5,726 nt of DNA from UBA8518 sp041659585 (lineage in GTDB: Bacteria; Patescibacteriota; Minisyncoccia; Moranbacterales; UBA2206): NCBI GenBank assembly GCA_041659585.1, contig JBAZXY010000092.1:1-5726 (forward strand), written 5' to 3'. Shown here one piece after another: positions 5,054 to 5,726 of this stretch; the first letter of the stretch is position 1; the number at the start of each line of letters is the position of its first letter. Both the position numbers and the translations under genes were made by a program. Under the pieces are notes generated by a model. It was given only the letters and a program-made list of their open reading frames with translations. It searched no databases and was not told where the DNA came from.

Positions 5054-5082
5054 TAGTCAAAAATAACTTCCTATGCTATAAT
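5054..5082 (+). promoter_or_regulatory. Extended -10 promoter giving a leaderless mRNA
   Basis: TAGTCA (5054-5059, 4/6 to -35), a 17-bp spacer and a perfect TATAAT (5077-5082), preceded by TGC, make a full extended -10 (TGnTATAAT). Transcription should begin about 7 nt further, at 5088-5090, which is the ATG itself (5089-5091). Confidence 0.8.
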
Positions 5083-5088
5083 AACCAT

Positions 5089-5367
5089 ATGGAAACACTT
5101 ATCAAGGCTGACATTTTCTTTTTTATCTCCTCTATCGCCACCATCGTGTTGACGATTTTGTTGAGCGTGGTTTTGTATTATTTTATCCGGGCAGGCAGAG
5201 TTTTGTATTTATTGGCGGAGCAACTGCAAGAAAAATTTCAAGATTCGGAAGAGTTTGTTTTGGAGCTCAAAGAGCGCCTAGAAGGCAATCCGATTTTTCA
5301 ATTCTTTTTTCCCCTGATGCGCATGCGAAGAAAAACAGCAGTTAAAAAAGAAAAAAAGCAAAGTTAA
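5089..5367 (+). CDS. Small single-TM membrane protein, leaderless start
   Basis: The 92-residue product has one span at about 8-34 (IFFFISSIATIVLTILLSVVLYYFI), then an amphipathic, charged stretch (about 42-66, EQLQEKFQDSEEFVLELKERLE, possibly coiled coil), an aromatic patch (PIFQFFFP, 68-75) and a Lys/Arg-rich tail. It would sit with the N-terminus outside or in the membrane and the helix in the cytosol. Similar short TM-plus-coil proteins are common next to YtxH-like proteins in Patescibacteria, from general recollection. The frame opens upstream at GTG 5047, but that start would put the promoter inside the gene. ATG 5089 is chosen because the TATAAT ends 6 nt before it. Function unknown. 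Confidence 0.75.
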   Translation: METLIKADIFFFISSIATIVLTILLSVVLYYFIRAGRVLYLLAEQLQEKFQDSEEFVLELKERLEGNPIFQFFFPLMRMRRKTAVKKEKKQS

Positions 5368-5374
5368 TTAAATT

Positions 5375-5387
5375 CAGCCCTAGGCTG
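5375..5387 (+). repeat. Single-hairpin relative of the 3344-3371 palindrome
   Basis: CAGCC-CTA-GGCTG has the same 5-bp stem as the second hairpin of the 3344-3371 element and a similar AATTC flank on its left. It sits 7 bp after a stop and 22 bp before the next SD-less ATG. No T-run follows directly (GAAGCATTTT), so terminator activity is doubtful. Confidence 0.6.
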
Positions 5388-5409
5388 GAAGCATTTTAAA
5401 TAAAAAACT

Positions 5410-5726
5410 ATGCAAAAGAAAACGAACAATGCAAATGTTGTAGGGATGGCAGTGTTAGGAGCTAGTCTGGCAGGGCTCGCAGCGGGTGCTTATTTTTTCT
5501 TCGGACCTAACGCCAAGAAAAATCAAAAGAATGCCAAAGCGTGGGCGATCAAGATGAAGGGTGACGTAGTGGAAAAATTGGAAGCGGCCAAAGAAGTGAC
5601 CGAGCCGGTCTATCACCAAATCATTGACACCGTAGCCAAGAAATATGCCAAGGGCACCAAGGCCACACAAGAAGAAATTGATGAGCTAGCCAAGGACTTG
5701 AAAAAACATTGGAAAACCATCAGCGC
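5410..5726 (+). CDS. YtxH-like small membrane-anchored protein (3' truncated)
   Basis: 105 codons are visible and the frame is still open at the window end. A short polar start (MQKKTNNAN) leads to one Gly/Ala-rich membrane span (about 10-31, VVGMAVLGASLAGLAAGAYF), then FFGPNAKKNQKNAKAWAIK and a helical, Lys/Glu-rich domain including KMKGDVVEKLEAAKEV (49-63) and LAKDLKKHWKTIS (93-105). A Gly-rich TM followed by FGPxxKKxRK-like residues is the pattern of YtxH-type proteins, and the KGDVxEKLE and LAKDLKKHWK parts match a conserved Patescibacteria form from memory. There is no SD site; the leader is A-rich (ATAAAAAACT). It may be read with the preceding 1-TM gene (42-bp gap, no clear terminator). 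Function in the family is not established. Confidence 0.8.
   Translation, partial: MQKKTNNANVVGMAVLGASLAGLAAGAYFFFGPNAKKNQKNAKAWAIKMKGDVVEKLEAAKEVTEPVYHQIIDTVAKKYAKGTKATQEEIDELAKDLKKHWKTIS

Noticed and set aside
5455..5670. 71-residue minus-strand ORF
   Set aside because: It is antisense to the YtxH-like CDS, which has a clear TM segment and family pattern; the minus frame has no RBS or family character.
1..5726. CRISPR arrays, insertion sequences, tRNA or rRNA genes
   Set aside because: No regularly spaced repeats, transposase frame, terminal inverted repeats, cloverleaf or rRNA-like sequence was found on either strand.

Overview
The window (about 43% GC by eye, standard code with TAA/TAG/TGA all used as stops) looks like a chromosomal stretch of a Candidate Phyla Radiation (Patescibacteria, Parcubacteria-like) genome. 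The lineage is inferred from three things: several small membrane proteins of kinds I associate with that group (5089-5367, 5410-end), an ECF sigma factor followed by a 3-TM protein with an OB-like tail, and many genes that start without a Shine-Dalgarno site behind A-rich or almost absent leaders. No sequence search was run.

Layout. 2-127 is the C-terminal tail of a FAD-dependent dehydrogenase, closed by a Rho-independent terminator. 340-1182 encodes a secreted protein made of two homologous, cysteine-bracketed repeats; it has a consensus promoter, a strong RBS and its own terminator. On the minus strand, 1346-1711 encodes a receiver-like (CheY-fold) protein whose phosphoacceptor aspartate is replaced by cysteine; its terminator faces that of the secreted protein. 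A divergent promoter region (1712-2018) separates it from a plus-strand cluster: an ECF sigma factor (2019-2579), a 3-TM candidate anti-sigma factor (2585-3337) and a DUF2892-like membrane protein with a long helical domain (3388-4275).

The 435-bp gap 4276-4710 is not empty. It holds a consensus promoter and, about 250 nt later, a strong intrinsic terminator with several stem-loops between them: a candidate structured non-coding RNA. The same stretch also carries an open frame without a start codon. A second consensus promoter then leads into three small genes: a 2-TM protein (4711-5037), a 1-TM protein read from an apparently leaderless mRNA (5089-5367), and a YtxH-like protein cut by the window end (5410-5726).

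How the parts fit: sigma factor plus membrane partner is the usual logic of an envelope-signal regulon, and the third gene may be part of the same response. The pseudo-receiver shares the regulatory region and may be linked to it, but that is only positional inference. Two related GC-rich palindromes (3344-3371, 5375-5387) lie just upstream of SD-less starts and look like copies of one small dispersed element.
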